A stretch of 55,177 nt of DNA, from NCBI GenBank assembly GCA_018970765.1, contig JAGWVT010000008.1:1-55177 (forward strand). Direction: 5' to 3'. The position numbers and the translations under genes are program-made. The DNA comes from Actinomycetales bacterium (GTDB lineage Bacteria > Actinomycetota > Actinomycetes > S36-B12). Shown here piece by piece: positions 9,025 through 16,860 of this stretch. Numbering within the stretch: the stretch's first letter is position 1; every line of letters starts with the position of its first letter. The notes beneath the pieces are model-generated. The model was given only the letters and a program-made list of their open reading frames with translations. It searched no databases and was not told where the DNA came from.

Positions 9025-10065
9025 ATGCGTGCCTTTGCCAGTGACAACTACGCAGGAGCCCACCCAGCCGTGCTGGAGGCGATGGTGCATGCGAACACCG
9101 AGCACATGCCTGCTTACGGGGCTGATGCACTGACAGCCACCGCAAGGGATCTCTTTCGCCAGCACCTCGGTGATCATGTCGAGGTCTTCCCGGTTTTCAA
9201 CGGCACGGGTGCCAATGTCATCGGGCTGCAGTCGCTGCTGCGCAGCTGGCAGGCGGTGATCTGTGCCAGCACGGCGCACATCAATGTGGACGAGGGGGGT
9301 GCACCCGAGAAGCTCCTCGGGTCAAAGTTGCTCGATCTGCCGACTGACGACGGCAAACTGACGCCACAGATGATCGAGGCCGTGCAGTGGCGACAAGGCG
9401 ATGTCCACCAGTCCCAGCCCGCGGTCGTGCTGATCACGCAATCCACCGAGTACGGCACGGTCTACACCCCCGACGAGATCCGAGCGATCGCCGAGGTCGC
9501 GCACCGACGAGGGCTCTATCTCTATATGGACGGTGCTCGTATCTCGAATGCTGCGGCCGCCCTTGGGGTGCCACTGCGAGAGATTACCACCGATGCCGGT
9601 GTAGACGCGATGAGTTTTGGTGGAACGAAGAATGGCGCGATCGCCGCGGAAGCAATCGTGGTCCTGAATCCTGCATTGCTTGCCCAGGGCGTTGGCGAAC
9701 AGTTGGGCTACCTGCGCAAGCAGTACATGCAGCTAGCAAGCAAGATGCGCTTCGCCTCGGCGCAGTTCATTGCGCTGCTCACCGACGACCTGTGGCTCAA
9801 GAACGCGCAGCATGCCAATGCCATGGCTGCGCGACTGGCCGCAGCGACCACGCAGATCCCTGGGGTACGCATCACCCAGCAGGTGCAGGCCAATGCCGTG
9901 TTTGCCGTGCTACCGAAAAACGCGATCGCTCCCGCTCAGGAACACACGCCCTTCTACGTATGGGACGAGGCCGCCGGTGAGGTTCGCTGGGTGTGCTCCT
10001 GGGATACCGAACCAACGGACGTCGACGACTTCGCCGTGGCGCTTCGCAACGCCGTCTCAGCGTGA
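9025..10065 (+). CDS. Low-specificity L-threonine aldolase (PLP-dependent)
   Basis: This is a PLP-dependent fold-type I aldolase that splits L-threonine or L-allo-threonine to glycine and acetaldehyde. It has 346 residues. Visible features are the N-terminal ASDNYAGAHP motif, the substrate/cofactor His in AHINVDEGGAPE, the cofactor Asp in YMDGARISNAA (about 168-176) and the Schiff-base Lys202 in SFGGTKNGA. The length is normal for the family. The start ATG is 47 nt from the divergent MDR gene. Its 3' end runs into a 9-nt tandem repeat array that also contains the sodX stop codon. Tyr phenol-lyase and tryptophanase are related folds, but the motifs fit threonine aldolase best. Confidence 0.92.
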   Translation: MRAFASDNYAGAHPAVLEAMVHANTEHMPAYGADALTATARDLFRQHLGDHVEVFPVFNGTGANVIGLQSLLRSWQAVICASTAHINVDEGGAPEKLLGSKLLDLPTDDGKLTPQMIEAVQWRQGDVHQSQPAVVLITQSTEYGTVYTPDEIRAIAEVAHRRGLYLYMDGARISNAAAALGVPLREITTDAGVDAMSFGGTKNGAIAAEAIVVLNPALLAQGVGEQLGYLRKQYMQLASKMRFASAQFIALLTDDLWLKNAQHANAMAARLAAATTQIPGVRITQQVQANAVFAVLPKNAIAPAQEHTPFYVWDEAAGEVRWVCSWDTEPTDVDDFAVALRNAVSA

Positions 10066-10076
10066 CGTGACGCAGC

Positions 10077-10128
10077 GTTCACGACGTTCACGATGTTCAC
10101 GATGTTCACGACGTTCACGACGTTCACG
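10077..10128. repeat. Tandem 9-nt repeats, GTTCACGAY x5 plus a partial copy
   Basis: Five 9-nt units lie head to tail from 10077 to 10121 (GTTCACGAC, -GAT, -GAT, -GAC, -GAC), followed by a sixth partial unit GTTCACG. The array fills the convergent gap between the threonine aldolase stop (10065) and the end of sodX. The sodX stop codon (10124-10126) lies inside the last copy. The units are too short and have no spacers, so this is not CRISPR. It is a small minisatellite that could vary in copy number between strains. Confidence 0.9.
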
Positions 10129-10435
10129 TAGCTCGGGTTGAGACCCGAAGCAGGACACGGCCTCGGACAAGGCTCCTAGGGATCGCCCCGAAGTCACGGC
10201 TGTCGTCACTTGCCTGCGGATTGTCTCCTTCGACCCAGACCTGATCATCATCCACTAGGCGCACGCAACGCTTCACTAACAACAGCTCAGGTCGGGTTGG
10301 ATGCTCGACCACCAGTACCTGACCTGGTCGACAGCGGCCTGGTCGACAGCGGCCTATTCCGGCGACAAGGACGAGGTCCCCGTTGGACAGCGTCGGCTCC
10401 ATCGATGGCCCCACGATCCGCAGGGTCCGCCACAT
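10124..10435 (-). CDS. sodX: Nickel-type superoxide dismutase maturation protease (S26 family)
   Basis: This signal-peptidase-like Ser/Lys protease removes the propeptide of Ni-SOD so that the N-terminal His can bind nickel. The Ser is in IVGPSMEPTL and the Lys in LLLVKRCV, with the GD-x-P box as VEGDNPQASDDSRDFG. It lies divergently beside sodN, the expected partner. I place the start at the ATG at 10435 (residue MWRTLRIVGPS, 103 residues), because family members begin close to the PSMEPT motif and this leaves about 74 nt for the sodN promoter. An upstream in-frame ATG at 10495 would add 20 residues but leave only 14 nt to sodN. The two short RPGRCRPG-like repeats before QVLVVEH are unusual. 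Confidence 0.88.
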   Translation of the reverse strand: MWRTLRIVGPSMEPTLSNGDLVLVAGIGRCRPGRCRPGQVLVVEHPTRPELLLVKRCVRLVDDDQVWVEGDNPQASDDSRDFGAIPRSLVRGRVLLRVSTRAT

Positions 10436-10509
10436 CAGCCCATGATGCCCGATTTCCGCAAGCCCACTACGCTGAAGGAACCTAAGCGTGCTCATGGAAG
10501 GGACGTGTC

Positions 10510-10932
10510 ATGCTCACTATTAACTCGAAGCGGCTCGCGCGAGTGCTCTCGCCACGCGGGTCCGCGTACGCCCACTGCGACCTGCCCTGCGGTGTCTACG
10601 ATCCGGCGCAAGCGCGCCTGGAGGCGGAGTCCGTCAAGGCCTGCATGCAGAAGTTTCATGCTTCGGAGGATCCGGAGTTCCGTACCCGCGCCATCACCAT
10701 CAAGGAAGAGCGCTCCAATCTGGTCAAGGAGCACCTCTGGGTGCTGTGGACGGACTACTTCAAGCCACCGCACTTCGAGAAGTACCCGCAGTTGAATACC
10801 TTGTTCAACGAGGCCACCAAGCTCGCTGGCGCTGGTGGGACCAAGGGCACTGTCGATGTTGCCGTTGCCGACCAGCTCCTTGCCAAGATCGACGAGATCG
10901 CAGCCATCTTCTGGGAGACCAAGAAGGCCTGA
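10510..10932 (+). CDS. sodN: Nickel superoxide dismutase
   Basis: This enzyme dismutates superoxide in the cytoplasm using a nickel ion held by the N-terminal hook. The 140-residue precursor has a 21-residue propeptide; the mature protein would begin HCDLPCGVYDPAQA, with His22, Cys23 and Cys27 as nickel ligands. The rest (HLWVLWTDYFKPPHFEKYP, C-terminal IFWETKKA) closely matches Streptomyces SodN. A good ribosome site (GGAAGGGA) lies about 8 nt before the ATG. It is divergent from sodX, its processing protease. Ni-SOD genes are commonly controlled by the nickel-sensing Fur homologue Nur; I could not point to a clear Nur box in the short gap. A hairpin terminator follows at 10968-11020. Confidence 0.97.
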   Translation: MLTINSKRLARVLSPRGSAYAHCDLPCGVYDPAQARLEAESVKACMQKFHASEDPEFRTRAITIKEERSNLVKEHLWVLWTDYFKPPHFEKYPQLNTLFNEATKLAGAGGTKGTVDVAVADQLLAKIDEIAAIFWETKKA

Positions 10933-10967
10933 ACACATGCGGCCCACATCCGTGCGGCCAACATCAG

Positions 10968-11020
10968 CGCCGCTTGCGTCCCGGCTCAGACCATTGTGTC
11001 GAGTCCGGACGCAGGCGGCG
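10968..11020 (+). terminator. Stem-loop terminator after sodN
   Basis: The arms 10968-10981 (CGCCGCTTGCGTCC) and 11007-11020 (GGACGCAGGCGGCG) pair over 14 positions with a single G-U wobble around a loop of about 25 nt, and TTTGAT follows. It sits 35 nt after the sodN stop and 36 nt before the end of the convergent LtrA gene, so it may serve both. Confidence 0.65.
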
Positions 11021-11055
11021 TTTGATCTCTGGTGAGCTTCGCTAGTCGCCGTGGA

Positions 11056-12228
11056 CTAGTCGTGGTGGTGGAAGCGGATGCGGTGGCGCGTGTCGCGGAA
11101 CCGAATCGTCTCGTAGCAGACCAACACGATCAGAACAGCGGTGGCCAGGCCCAGCGAGACCAGCGCTGGCAGATTCGCCCCTGCCGGGATGAGGAGCAGA
11201 AGGACAATCGCCGCGATCAGACGCTGCACATTGAGCGTTCGAATATTGCGAAGTCGGAAGGCAATATGTGCGAGCAGGTACAGGGCGAGGCCACCGAAAA
11301 GTGAAATCGAAACGATGAGCGTCAGTGGGGTATCTATCTCAACTAGGGTCTTCTTTAAGCCGAGAGCAACCAGCACGATCCCGATCACCATGGGTAGGTG
11401 CAGGTAGGTGTACGAGTCGCGCGCCATGCGTGCCTGCGCCTGGCCGGTCAGCGCAGCCAGCCGCTGCTCAGCGACAACGGCGACGATGTCGAAGTACAGC
11501 CACCACATGGCAGCGATCACCAGAACTCCAAGGGCCGCGGCGGTAATCACCCCGGCGGTGAGTTTTTCACTGGAAGCGCTCAGCCCAAGAGCAATAAGCG
11601 ACTCACCGAGGGCAATGATGACAATCAGGCTGTGCCGCTCGGCGAAGTGCCCAGCGTCAACCTTCCAACCCTTGGTACCGGCAAACAACGGAGTTACGAA
11701 GTCGACCAGGATCGCCAGCGCCCACAGTCCTCCTCGCAGTGGACCAGCCGGAAGAAAACCCGCGATCAGAATCAGCGTCGCACCGGCGAGCAGTCCAGGA
11801 GCCAATCGGACCACCGCGCCGAACACTTCCGGATCGGTGCGAGTCGTCACTGCATAGAGAAGGACGTGCAGGCAACGCACGACGAAGTACGCCACCCCGA
11901 AGAGCAAGGCATACTCGCCGAATGCGGCCGGAGTCGCCAGACCGACGATGAGCATGGCCACCATCGCAATGAGGAGCACTAGCCGCGAGGCCACGTCGTC
12001 GTCGATATTGATCGTGTTCGTCAACCATGCGTAGCCACCCCAGGCCCACCAGACCACGGCAAGTACGGCGAAGCCGCGCAGCAGGCCGACCCAGGTGAGA
12101 TCGTCCGCCAGCAAAGTGGTCACCTGGGTGAGCGCGAAGACAAACACCAGATCAAAGAACAACTCCAGTGGCGTCACCGAGTGCGATGCACCGAAGGCGC
12201 GCTTGTGTTCGTGCACAGGCTGACTCAT
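11056..12228 (-). CDS. Low temperature requirement protein A (LtrA) family membrane protein
   Basis: This is a polytopic membrane protein of about 390 residues when started at ATG 12228 (MSQPVHEHKRAFGASHSVTP). Upstream in-frame codons are weakly conserved and overlap the divergent acetyltransferase. The LtrA signature TPLELFFDLVFVFALTQ follows the start, and about ten to twelve hydrophobic segments alternate with short loops. A typical motif FAERHSLIVIIALGESLIALG lies in the middle. LtrA was named from a Listeria cold-growth mutant; its molecular function is unknown. The tail is His-rich (RHRIRFHHHD), which could bind metal. Confidence 0.87.
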   Translation of the reverse strand: MSQPVHEHKRAFGASHSVTPLELFFDLVFVFALTQVTTLLADDLTWVGLLRGFAVLAVVWWAWGGYAWLTNTINIDDDVASRLVLLIAMVAMLIVGLATPAAFGEYALLFGVAYFVVRCLHVLLYAVTTRTDPEVFGAVVRLAPGLLAGATLILIAGFLPAGPLRGGLWALAILVDFVTPLFAGTKGWKVDAGHFAERHSLIVIIALGESLIALGLSASSEKLTAGVITAAALGVLVIAAMWWLYFDIVAVVAEQRLAALTGQAQARMARDSYTYLHLPMVIGIVLVALGLKKTLVEIDTPLTLIVSISLFGGLALYLLAHIAFRLRNIRTLNVQRLIAAIVLLLLIPAGANLPALVSLGLATAVLIVLVCYETIRFRDTRHRIRFHHHD

Positions 12229-12259
12229 GGCGCGATTCTGCCCCGGATAGCCTCTGGAC

Positions 12260-12772
12260 ATGCCGCAGGTTGCCTTTTCCATCAGACCGGCTGAGCCGAC
12301 CGACGTTCCGGAGATCGTCGCCATGGTTGGCGAATTGGCCGATTACGAGCAGGCGCGACATGAGGCAAAGGCCACCGAAGCGGACTTCCATGCGGCACTC
12401 TTCGCGGCCCAACCCGCGCTCTTCGCACTAATCGCCGAGGACGATGCGCAGCAGGTTGCCGGCTTCGCGCTGTACTTTCTCAACTTTTCCACCTGGCTTG
12501 GCAAGCACGGCATCTATCTGGAGGATTTATTCGTTCGGCCGCAGTACCGCGGCGCCGGTATTGGGCAGGCACTACTGGGCAGACTCGCGCAACTGTGCGT
12601 CGAACGTGGCTATGGCCGACTGGAGTGGTGGGTGCTGGACTGGAATGAACCAGCTCTGGGTTTCTACCGTCACCTTGGCGCCAAGGCCATGGACGAATGG
12701 ACTGTGCACCGCATCACGGGAGCCGAACTAGTCGCACTGGCCAACCGGGCACCCGAATACGGACAAGGCTGA
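12260..12772 (+). CDS. GNAT N-acetyltransferase (diamine acetyltransferase-like)
   Basis: This acetyl-CoA-dependent N-acetyltransferase has 170 residues. The acetyl-CoA loop is RPQYRGAGIGQALL (about 93-106), preceded by the SSAT-like patch GIYLEDLFV and followed by LEWWVLDWNEPALGFYRHLGA. These features match the spermidine/spermine or thialysine acetyltransferase branch, so a polyamine or diamine substrate is possible, but the substrate is not proven. The stop is 2 nt before the GTG of the anti-sigma gene, suggesting co-transcription with rsbW-sigF. Confidence 0.85.
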   Translation: MPQVAFSIRPAEPTDVPEIVAMVGELADYEQARHEAKATEADFHAALFAAQPALFALIAEDDAQQVAGFALYFLNFSTWLGKHGIYLEDLFVRPQYRGAGIGQALLGRLAQLCVERGYGRLEWWVLDWNEPALGFYRHLGAKAMDEWTVHRITGAELVALANRAPEYGQG

Positions 12773-12774
12773 CC

Positions 12775-13212
12775 GTGGACGCCACTGGGCTCGAGTCTGA
12801 ACGCGAATTCTCACCCGGACCTGTCGAACTTTACGTGCCCGCCACCGGTGCCAATGCGGTCATCGCGCGCATCGTCGCAGCAACACTGGCCGCCCACTTG
12901 GACTTTGGCTTGGATCGAATCGACGATCTGCGCGTGATCGCGGATGAGTTCTTCAGTCTGGTGATCGATCTGGTGGAGCCGGGGAACCCTGTGCAATTGC
13001 ACCTTGCGATCACCGGCGGCGGCTCGTCTCCCAGCATTCACCTGCACAGTCACGGCACCACATCTCAGACCCGACCGCCGGAACCCGGTGACCTTCGCTG
13101 GACTTTGGTGACTGCCCTTGCTAATGACGTTGTGTTGCAGATGCAGGATCGAACCTTCGTCCTGGACGTCGAGGTGGCGGCGCACCCGCGGATTCCGAGG
13201 CCCGACAACTGA
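12775..13212 (+). CDS. rsbW: RsbW/UsfX-like anti-sigma factor
   Basis: This is a protein of 145 residues from a GTG at 12775, just after the acetyltransferase stop and directly upstream of a SigF/SigB-type sigma gene (1 nt gap). It resembles the histidine-kinase-like ATPase fold of anti-sigma factors such as mycobacterial UsfX: RIDDLRVIADEFFSLVIDL takes the N-box position and DLRWTLVTALANDV the C-terminal helix. The N-box Asn and glycine box are poorly kept, as in UsfX. It probably sequesters the following sigma factor until an anti-anti-sigma protein or partner kinase releases it. No anti-anti-sigma gene is in the window. The assignment rests mainly on context and fold-level likeness. Confidence 0.75.
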   Translation: MDATGLESEREFSPGPVELYVPATGANAVIARIVAATLAAHLDFGLDRIDDLRVIADEFFSLVIDLVEPGNPVQLHLAITGGGSSPSIHLHSHGTTSQTRPPEPGDLRWTLVTALANDVVLQMQDRTFVLDVEVAAHPRIPRPDN

Positions 13213-13213
13213 C

Positions 13214-14017
13214 ATGGGAACCACGGGGGATCGTGCGACGATCGAAGATCAGCAGCTTGCCGTCGATACCTTCCTGCGCGCACGGGATCGACACCTGGAT
13301 GGTGCGCCTGGGACCGCCGCGCATTACGAGCGCTGCCAGGAGTCCGTGCTGCAAGCCTTTGACAAACTCATTCGCCGTATCGCCGAGCGGAACGCGTATC
13401 AGGTGCGCAATCGCGAATCCGTTGCCGACCTCATGCAGGTTGGTCGGATCGGACTACTGACGGCCATGCGTGATTTCGATCCTGACCGAGGTACGCCCTT
13501 CGCAGCATTTGCCGCCAACCACGTGCAGTTTGCCATGGGCCATCACCTTCGAGATAACACCTGGGCGGTGCACGTACCGCGGGGCGCAAAGGAACGCCGC
13601 TCCCAGGTGGCCTTGGCCAGGCAAACACTCACTGAGAACCTCGGTCGAAGTCCCACGGTCAATGAGCTCGCCGACTTCCTCCGGACCAGCACCGATGAAG
13701 TCCTGCAGGCTCTGCTGGCCGATGGAGCTGCGACCACCTACGCACTTGACGACGTGCCAACGCAAGGGCGCTTCGACTCAGGATTCGAGGCAGCAGAGGT
13801 CAAACTCGTCCTTCAGGCATTTCTCACCGACTGCTCCCCAATCGATCGGCAGATGTTCTTGCTGGATATTCCGCGAAACTGCTCTCAGCGGCAGATCGCC
13901 CAGCAGGTGGGCGTCTCGGCAAGCCATGTATCACGACGCTTGAAGGCGCTCTGGGACGAATTCCATGCACGCCTGCGAGGAGAGGAGTCATCCGACCTCG
14001 ATACTGTCCGGCAGTGA
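13214..14017 (+). CDS. sigF: SigF/SigB-family RNA polymerase sigma factor
   Basis: This sigma-70 group 3 factor, of the kind used for stress or stationary phase, has 267 residues from ATG 13214. Region 2 is LMQVGRIGLLTAMRDFDPDRG with the promoter-melting AFAANHVQF segment and DNTWAVHVPRGAKERR. Region 3 holds GRSPTVNELADFL, and region 4 the helix-turn-helix SQRQIAQQVGVSASHVSRRL. The N-terminus has a roughly 60-residue extension (about 1-60) before region 2. It follows the rsbW-like gene by 1 nt, forming the classical anti-sigma/sigma operon. The stop overlaps the GTG of the methyltransferase gene, which is therefore probably part of the same transcript. Confidence 0.88.
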   Translation: MGTTGDRATIEDQQLAVDTFLRARDRHLDGAPGTAAHYERCQESVLQAFDKLIRRIAERNAYQVRNRESVADLMQVGRIGLLTAMRDFDPDRGTPFAAFAANHVQFAMGHHLRDNTWAVHVPRGAKERRSQVALARQTLTENLGRSPTVNELADFLRTSTDEVLQALLADGAATTYALDDVPTQGRFDSGFEAAEVKLVLQAFLTDCSPIDRQMFLLDIPRNCSQRQIAQQVGVSASHVSRRLKALWDEFHARLRGEESSDLDTVRQ

Positions 14018-14898
14018 ACGAGCTCCGGGACACGAAGGACTGGCAGCAGTACTGGCGCGGCAATCTTGCCGACTACCGATCAGCGAATCTGGCGAACTGG
14101 AATGAGCGTGCCCCCGCGCACGCACAGTCCCGCGACTACGGGACCCCGCAACTCATCGCAGATTCGCAACTCCTCAGCGATGTCATCAGATTCGACCTAC
14201 CCCGACTCGGAGACATCCAGGGCCTTCGCGTGGTGCACCTGCAGTGCCACATCGGCACCGACACGATCTCCCTGGCGCGACTCGGCGCCGAGGTCACCGG
14301 TCTGGACTTCTCCGATCAGGCAATCGAGCAGGCCCGCACACTGGCCGAACAGGCCGGGGTGCGGGCAACGTTTATCCAGGCGGACCTCTACCAGGCTCTT
14401 GATGTACTGCCGGCTGAATCATTCGACCTGGTTTTCACCGGGATCGGTGCGCTGTGCTGGCTTCCGCATATTGCGCCATGGGCGCGGATTGTGAGCGGAT
14501 TGTTGGTTCCGGGCGGGAGACTATTTCTCCGCGAAGGACATCCAATGCTCTGGTCCCTTGACGAGAGTCGGACGGACGAGAACTTGGTCGTCCACTATCC
14601 CTACTTCGAGACACCAGAACCTATTACTGAGGTCGACTCAGGTACCTATGTTCATACCGACGCCACCTTCACCGCGAACACGTCGCACTCCTGGAATCAC
14701 GGACTTGGCGAAATCATCAGTGCGCTGCTCGAAGTTGGTATGACAATCACGATGCTCGAGGAACACCGCAGCGTGCCCTGGAACGCCCTGCCCGGCAAGA
14801 TGGAGGTCGACGAACATGGGGAGTACATGTTGAGGGCGAATCCGGCGCGACTTCCGCTCACCTACACCCTGCAGGCGCGACGTCAAGGGCGCGCCTAA
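14014..14898 (+). CDS. Class I SAM-dependent methyltransferase
   Basis: This is a methyltransferase of 294 residues with a GTG start overlapping the sigF stop by 4 nt. The SAM-binding motif I is VVHLQCHIGTDTISLARLGA (about 72-91), motif II VTGLDFSDQAIEQA with the acidic residue, and the later motif FDLVFTGIGALCWLP. This set is typical of the actinobacterial Methyltransf_25/11 group often annotated only as class I methyltransferase. The target is unknown. The 3' end overlaps the convergent membrane protein gene by 4 nt. Confidence 0.85.
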   Translation: MNELRDTKDWQQYWRGNLADYRSANLANWNERAPAHAQSRDYGTPQLIADSQLLSDVIRFDLPRLGDIQGLRVVHLQCHIGTDTISLARLGAEVTGLDFSDQAIEQARTLAEQAGVRATFIQADLYQALDVLPAESFDLVFTGIGALCWLPHIAPWARIVSGLLVPGGRLFLREGHPMLWSLDESRTDENLVVHYPYFETPEPITEVDSGTYVHTDATFTANTSHSWNHGLGEIISALLEVGMTITMLEEHRSVPWNALPGKMEVDEHGEYMLRANPARLPLTYTLQARRQGRA

Positions 14899-15332
14899 TG
14901 CTCCAGTAGCGCTCGCGTGGTCCTGGGTAGGAAGACGAGAATCAGGCCCACACCCGCAATGGCGCTGAGCGCCAAACCGGGTAGGCGCACACTGGCATCG
15001 CTGGCCTGAGCCAGTGGCACCCCAACCACCAGGGCGATGAGTTGCGCCAGCACGAATGGCGCGCGAGCCCATCGGCGCACCTGCCACCAACCCCGACCCA
15101 CCAGGATCAGCCCGACACCGAAGACCAGGAACAGCAAGATCTGCAGCATGAGCCCAGACGCGTTGGAAACCGGCGCGGGTCCGCTGATGCCCACGGTCAC
15201 CGCTTCGACGATGTCGAACAATGCGTACGCCAGCAGGGCCGTGCCCTGCACCCAGCTCACTATGGCCAGTGCCATCAGTGGCAGCGAACGTGCGCCCGCA
15301 CCCCCGGTACGACCCGCGCTCTGTTGGTCCAC
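14895..15332 (-). CDS. Hypothetical integral membrane protein
   Basis: This 145-residue protein has four hydrophobic segments (about 18-45, 58-82, 90-108, 115-137) separated by short charged loops such as RGWWQVRRWARAP. The W-x-x-x-RW-AR-AP pattern recurs in small actinobacterial membrane proteins of unknown function. There is no signal peptide distinct from the first membrane segment. It is convergent with the methyltransferase gene (4-nt overlap) and divergent from the lipid kinase gene with about 77 nt between. No function is claimed. Confidence 0.7.
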   Translation of the reverse strand: MDQQSAGRTGGAGARSLPLMALAIVSWVQGTALLAYALFDIVEAVTVGISGPAPVSNASGLMLQILLFLVFGVGLILVGRGWWQVRRWARAPFVLAQLIALVVGVPLAQASDASVRLPGLALSAIAGVGLILVFLPRTTRALLEH

Positions 15333-15409
15333 AGTCTCACTGTAGGCAGGCGCCTTGAGAGCGCTTCCTCATCGTGCCAGTCTCGAAGGAGGCCCGGCTA
15401 TGGTGAACT

Positions 15410-16366
15410 GTGCGCGGCCTGATGGTGGTTAATCCCCAGGCCACTTCCACGTCACCGCGCGTCACGGATGTGATTATCAAAGCCTTTTCCAGTGAGCTGC
15501 AGTTGGACGTGGTCGCCACCACGCATCGAGGTCATGGCATCGAGATCGGCCAACGGGCCCGGAATACCGGCGTTGATGTGGTGATCACACTCGGCGGCGA
15601 TGGAATCGTCAACGAGTTGATCAACGGCCTGCTGGCCGAGGGTGCGAATCCAGCCGGCCCCATGCTGGCGACTGTGCCGGGCGGCAGCGCCAACGTCTTT
15701 GCACGCTCCCTGGGCCTGGCCATCAACCCCGTCGAAGCCGCCGGACAACTGCTGCAAGCCCTGCGCACCGGTTCGGCACGAACCATCGGACTGGGCACCG
15801 TCCAGGTCACGTCATCCGCACCGGACCCAGAGCCCAAACTGCGCTGGTTCGCCACCAATGCCGGCATGGGCCTGGATGCCGAGGTCATTGCCGCCATGGA
15901 GCGCGAGCGCCGGGGCGGCCATGCCGCAACCCCGGCCCGCTACCTGGCGATCACCCTGCAGGAGTACCTCACCGGTACTGATCGCCGCCGGCCTCACCTC
16001 ACGATCGAACGGCCGGGCAGCCCGCCGGTCACCGGTGTCTACCTCGCCATCATCCAGAACACCGCACCTTGGACCTATATCGGCTCCCTGCCCGTCAATC
16101 CCTGCCCGGCAGCCTCATTCGATAGTGGCCTGGACATGTTCGCGCTGCTCAGTTTGAGCGTTGCGTCAACGGCTCGAGCGGCGCAGCGCATGCTCACCGG
16201 GCACCGCTCAACGGGGTCACGCACCATGGTGATCTGGCACGACCAGGCTCAACTGCGGGTTCAGGCAGACCAGCCGATGGCCCTGCAGGTCGATGGGGAG
16301 GCGGCCGGTGAGGTCCTGGGGATGGAACTGCACTCCAGGCCCAATGCGCTCAGAATCGTCCGCTGA
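15410..16366 (+). CDS. Diacylglycerol kinase family lipid kinase (DgkB/YegS type)
   Basis: This kinase phosphorylates diacylglycerol or a related lipid at the membrane. The 318-residue protein shows the VVNPQATSTSP start of the DAGK catalytic fold, the nucleotide motif TLGGDGIVNELING (about 61-74), and the downstream PGGSANVFARSLG. The usual C-terminal beta-sandwich is present with QVDGEAAGE. The start is GTG at 15410; an ATG three codons later also fits. A strong GAAGGAGG site at 15385-15392 is better spaced for the out-of-frame ATG at 15400, which opens only a 10-codon frame overlapping this start. In actinobacteria a similar gene is often found next to whiB1, as here. Confidence 0.88.
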   Translation: MRGLMVVNPQATSTSPRVTDVIIKAFSSELQLDVVATTHRGHGIEIGQRARNTGVDVVITLGGDGIVNELINGLLAEGANPAGPMLATVPGGSANVFARSLGLAINPVEAAGQLLQALRTGSARTIGLGTVQVTSSAPDPEPKLRWFATNAGMGLDAEVIAAMERERRGGHAATPARYLAITLQEYLTGTDRRRPHLTIERPGSPPVTGVYLAIIQNTAPWTYIGSLPVNPCPAASFDSGLDMFALLSLSVASTARAAQRMLTGHRSTGSRTMVIWHDQAQLRVQADQPMALQVDGEAAGEVLGMELHSRPNALRIVR

Positions 16367-16394
16367 ACGCTGAACATCGGGCGAAATCGGACAT

Positions 16395-16433
16395 TTGTGA
16401 CCAATTGAACAGGGAGTGTGAGGGTCAATCACC
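16395..16433 (+). promoter_or_regulatory. Possible CRP-like half-sites upstream of whiB1
   Basis: Two degenerate TGTGA-type motifs lie 165-205 nt before the whiB1 start: TTGTGA-N6-GAACAG at 16395-16412 and GTGTGA with a TCAC arm at 16417-16432 (spacing 7 rather than the usual 6). In Mycobacterium tuberculosis whiB1 is controlled by the CRP homologue Rv3676, which makes the position suggestive. Neither site is a perfect match. Confidence 0.25.
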
Positions 16434-16598
16434 CGAATATGGTTGCCCCGGCTCCATTCCTCTGGGAACCTACTACTGGCCTTGCTGAACGTGCTGAATC
16501 CGGACCACCCTGGCGACCCCGGGAGACGTCTGGACCGGATACGTGAAAGCAATCACGAGCACCGGTAACACTGGTGCGTGCGATACAGGAGTGAGCGC

Positions 16599-16853
16599 AT
16601 GGACTGGCGGCACGAGGCTGCCTGCCGGGACGAAGACCCCGAATTGTTCTTTCCGATCGGTAACACCGGGCCAGCCCTGGTGCAGATCGAGGAGGCCAAG
16701 GCGGTCTGTCGTCACTGCAGCGTCATAGACGAGTGCCTGCGCTGGGCGTTGGAGACCGGTCAAGACTCCGGTGTCTGGGGTGGACTCAGTGAGGACGAGC
16801 GTCGCGCATTGAAGCGGCGAAATGCACGGTTGCGTGCGCGCACCACTGCCTGA
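16599..16853 (+). CDS. whiB1: WhiB1/WblE-type iron-sulfur transcriptional regulator
   Basis: This is an 84-residue WhiB-like protein carrying a 4Fe-4S cluster that reacts with nitric oxide and modulates sigma-factor-dependent transcription. The four ligands are Cys9, Cys37, Cys40 and Cys46 (C-x27-C-x2-C-x5-C), followed by the signature GVWGG and a basic tail KRRNARLRAR. The opening MDWRHEAACRDEDPELFFPIG is nearly that of M. tuberculosis WhiB1. The ATG at 16599 follows a clear AGGAG at 16588-16592; a further ATG at 16578 lacks such support. It is convergent with pdtaS (7 nt apart), the arrangement I recall for Rv3219-Rv3220c. A 232-nt upstream gap (16367-16598) probably holds its promoter. Confidence 0.96.
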   Translation: MDWRHEAACRDEDPELFFPIGNTGPALVQIEEAKAVCRHCSVIDECLRWALETGQDSGVWGGLSEDERRALKRRNARLRARTTA

Positions 16854-16860
16854 TTCCTCG

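Noticed and set aside
10077..10128. Possible CRISPR array
   Set aside because: Units are only 9 nt with no spacers and no cas genes.
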